From: Asterionellopsis glacialis
Lineage: Eukaryota > Bacillariophyta > Plagiogrammaphyceae > Rhaphoneidales > Asterionellopsidaceae
Direction: 5' to 3'
Length of the DNA stretch: 39,025 nucleotides
Assembly: GCA_014885115.2 (NCBI GenBank)
Contig: WKLE02001449.1
Span: forward strand, 1-39,025
Numbering within the stretch: the first letter of the stretch is position 1; each line of letters begins with the position of its first letter. This document shows positions 38,923-39,025 of the stretch, piece by piece. The notes under the pieces were generated by a model. The model was not told the DNA's origin. It did not search any database and saw only the letters and a program-made list of their open reading frames with translations. The position numbers and the translations under genes are program-made.

Positions 38923-39025
38923 AACCAACTCTCTTCCCCAAAAAATGTTTTACGATATATACAAGTACGCTTTATCTATATATACATCCTAAAATTATAA
39001 CAATCTATGTCAATGTTCTCTATGA
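38923..39025 (+). other. 3' flank of PH-domain gene
   Basis: 103 bases of AT-rich sequence after the stop, presumably the start of the 3' UTR. Nothing else can be said before the window ends. Confidence 0.4.

Noticed and set aside
1..39025. CRISPR array, operon structure or prokaryotic contamination
   Set aside because: No regular spacer pattern; genes carry spliceosomal introns and diatom plastid pre-sequences throughout.

Overview
The window looks like nuclear DNA of a photosynthetic stramenopile, most likely a pennate diatom. The evidence is a fucoxanthin-chlorophyll (LHC) protein with a diatom-type plastid pre-sequence, a second plastid-type pre-sequence followed by a twin-arginine signal, a secreted protein with silaffin-like Lys/Ser-Gly repeats, short GT-AG introns (80-371 bases, usually one per gene), and many Ser/Asn/Gln-rich proteins. 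The species is not determined. An assembly gap (N) lies inside the LHC intron.

Layout, left to right. A secreted intradiol-dioxygenase-like protein (541-1581, +). A tail-anchored protein of unknown function (2336-2920, -) that diverges from a CLC-6/7-type chloride/proton exchanger with three exons (3356-5834, +). A decayed minus-strand gene (5979-6663). A TMEM45/DUF716-type membrane protein with two exons (7385-8424, -). Next is a repeat-rich block: a broken LINE-type retrotransposon (8557-11135, -), then a head-to-head transposon relic made of a coiled-coil accessory ORF (11347-11961, -) and a DDE_1/pogo-like transposase (12436-13757, +), with 64-base tandem repeats between them.

A gene-rich stretch follows: a CRAL-TRIO (Sec14-like) protein (14990-16088, +), an LHC antenna protein (16807-17789, -), a nuclear-looking charged protein (18556-19686, +), adenylosuccinate synthetase (20638-22389, +), a plastid and probably thylakoid-lumen NAD(P)-binding protein (22816-23793, -), two low-complexity proteins (24313-25974, + and 26569-27885, -) and a silaffin-like secreted protein (28787-30245, +). 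A second repeat block (about 30.4-34.4 kb) holds a MITE-like hairpin, a permuted inverted repeat, an accessory ORF relic (31301-31735, -) and a PIF/Harbinger transposase relic (32534-33510, +). The window closes with a large PH-domain/coiled-coil protein (35482-38922, +).

The host genes do not form an obvious pathway; they are ordinary single eukaryotic genes. The most unusual pattern is that the two transposon relics, whose transposases belong to different superfamilies, share the same head-to-head layout and related accessory-protein tails (an Asp-Ser-Phe-Val-Phe-Met-Pro-x-Gln motif). I see no RNA gene, CRISPR array or operon.
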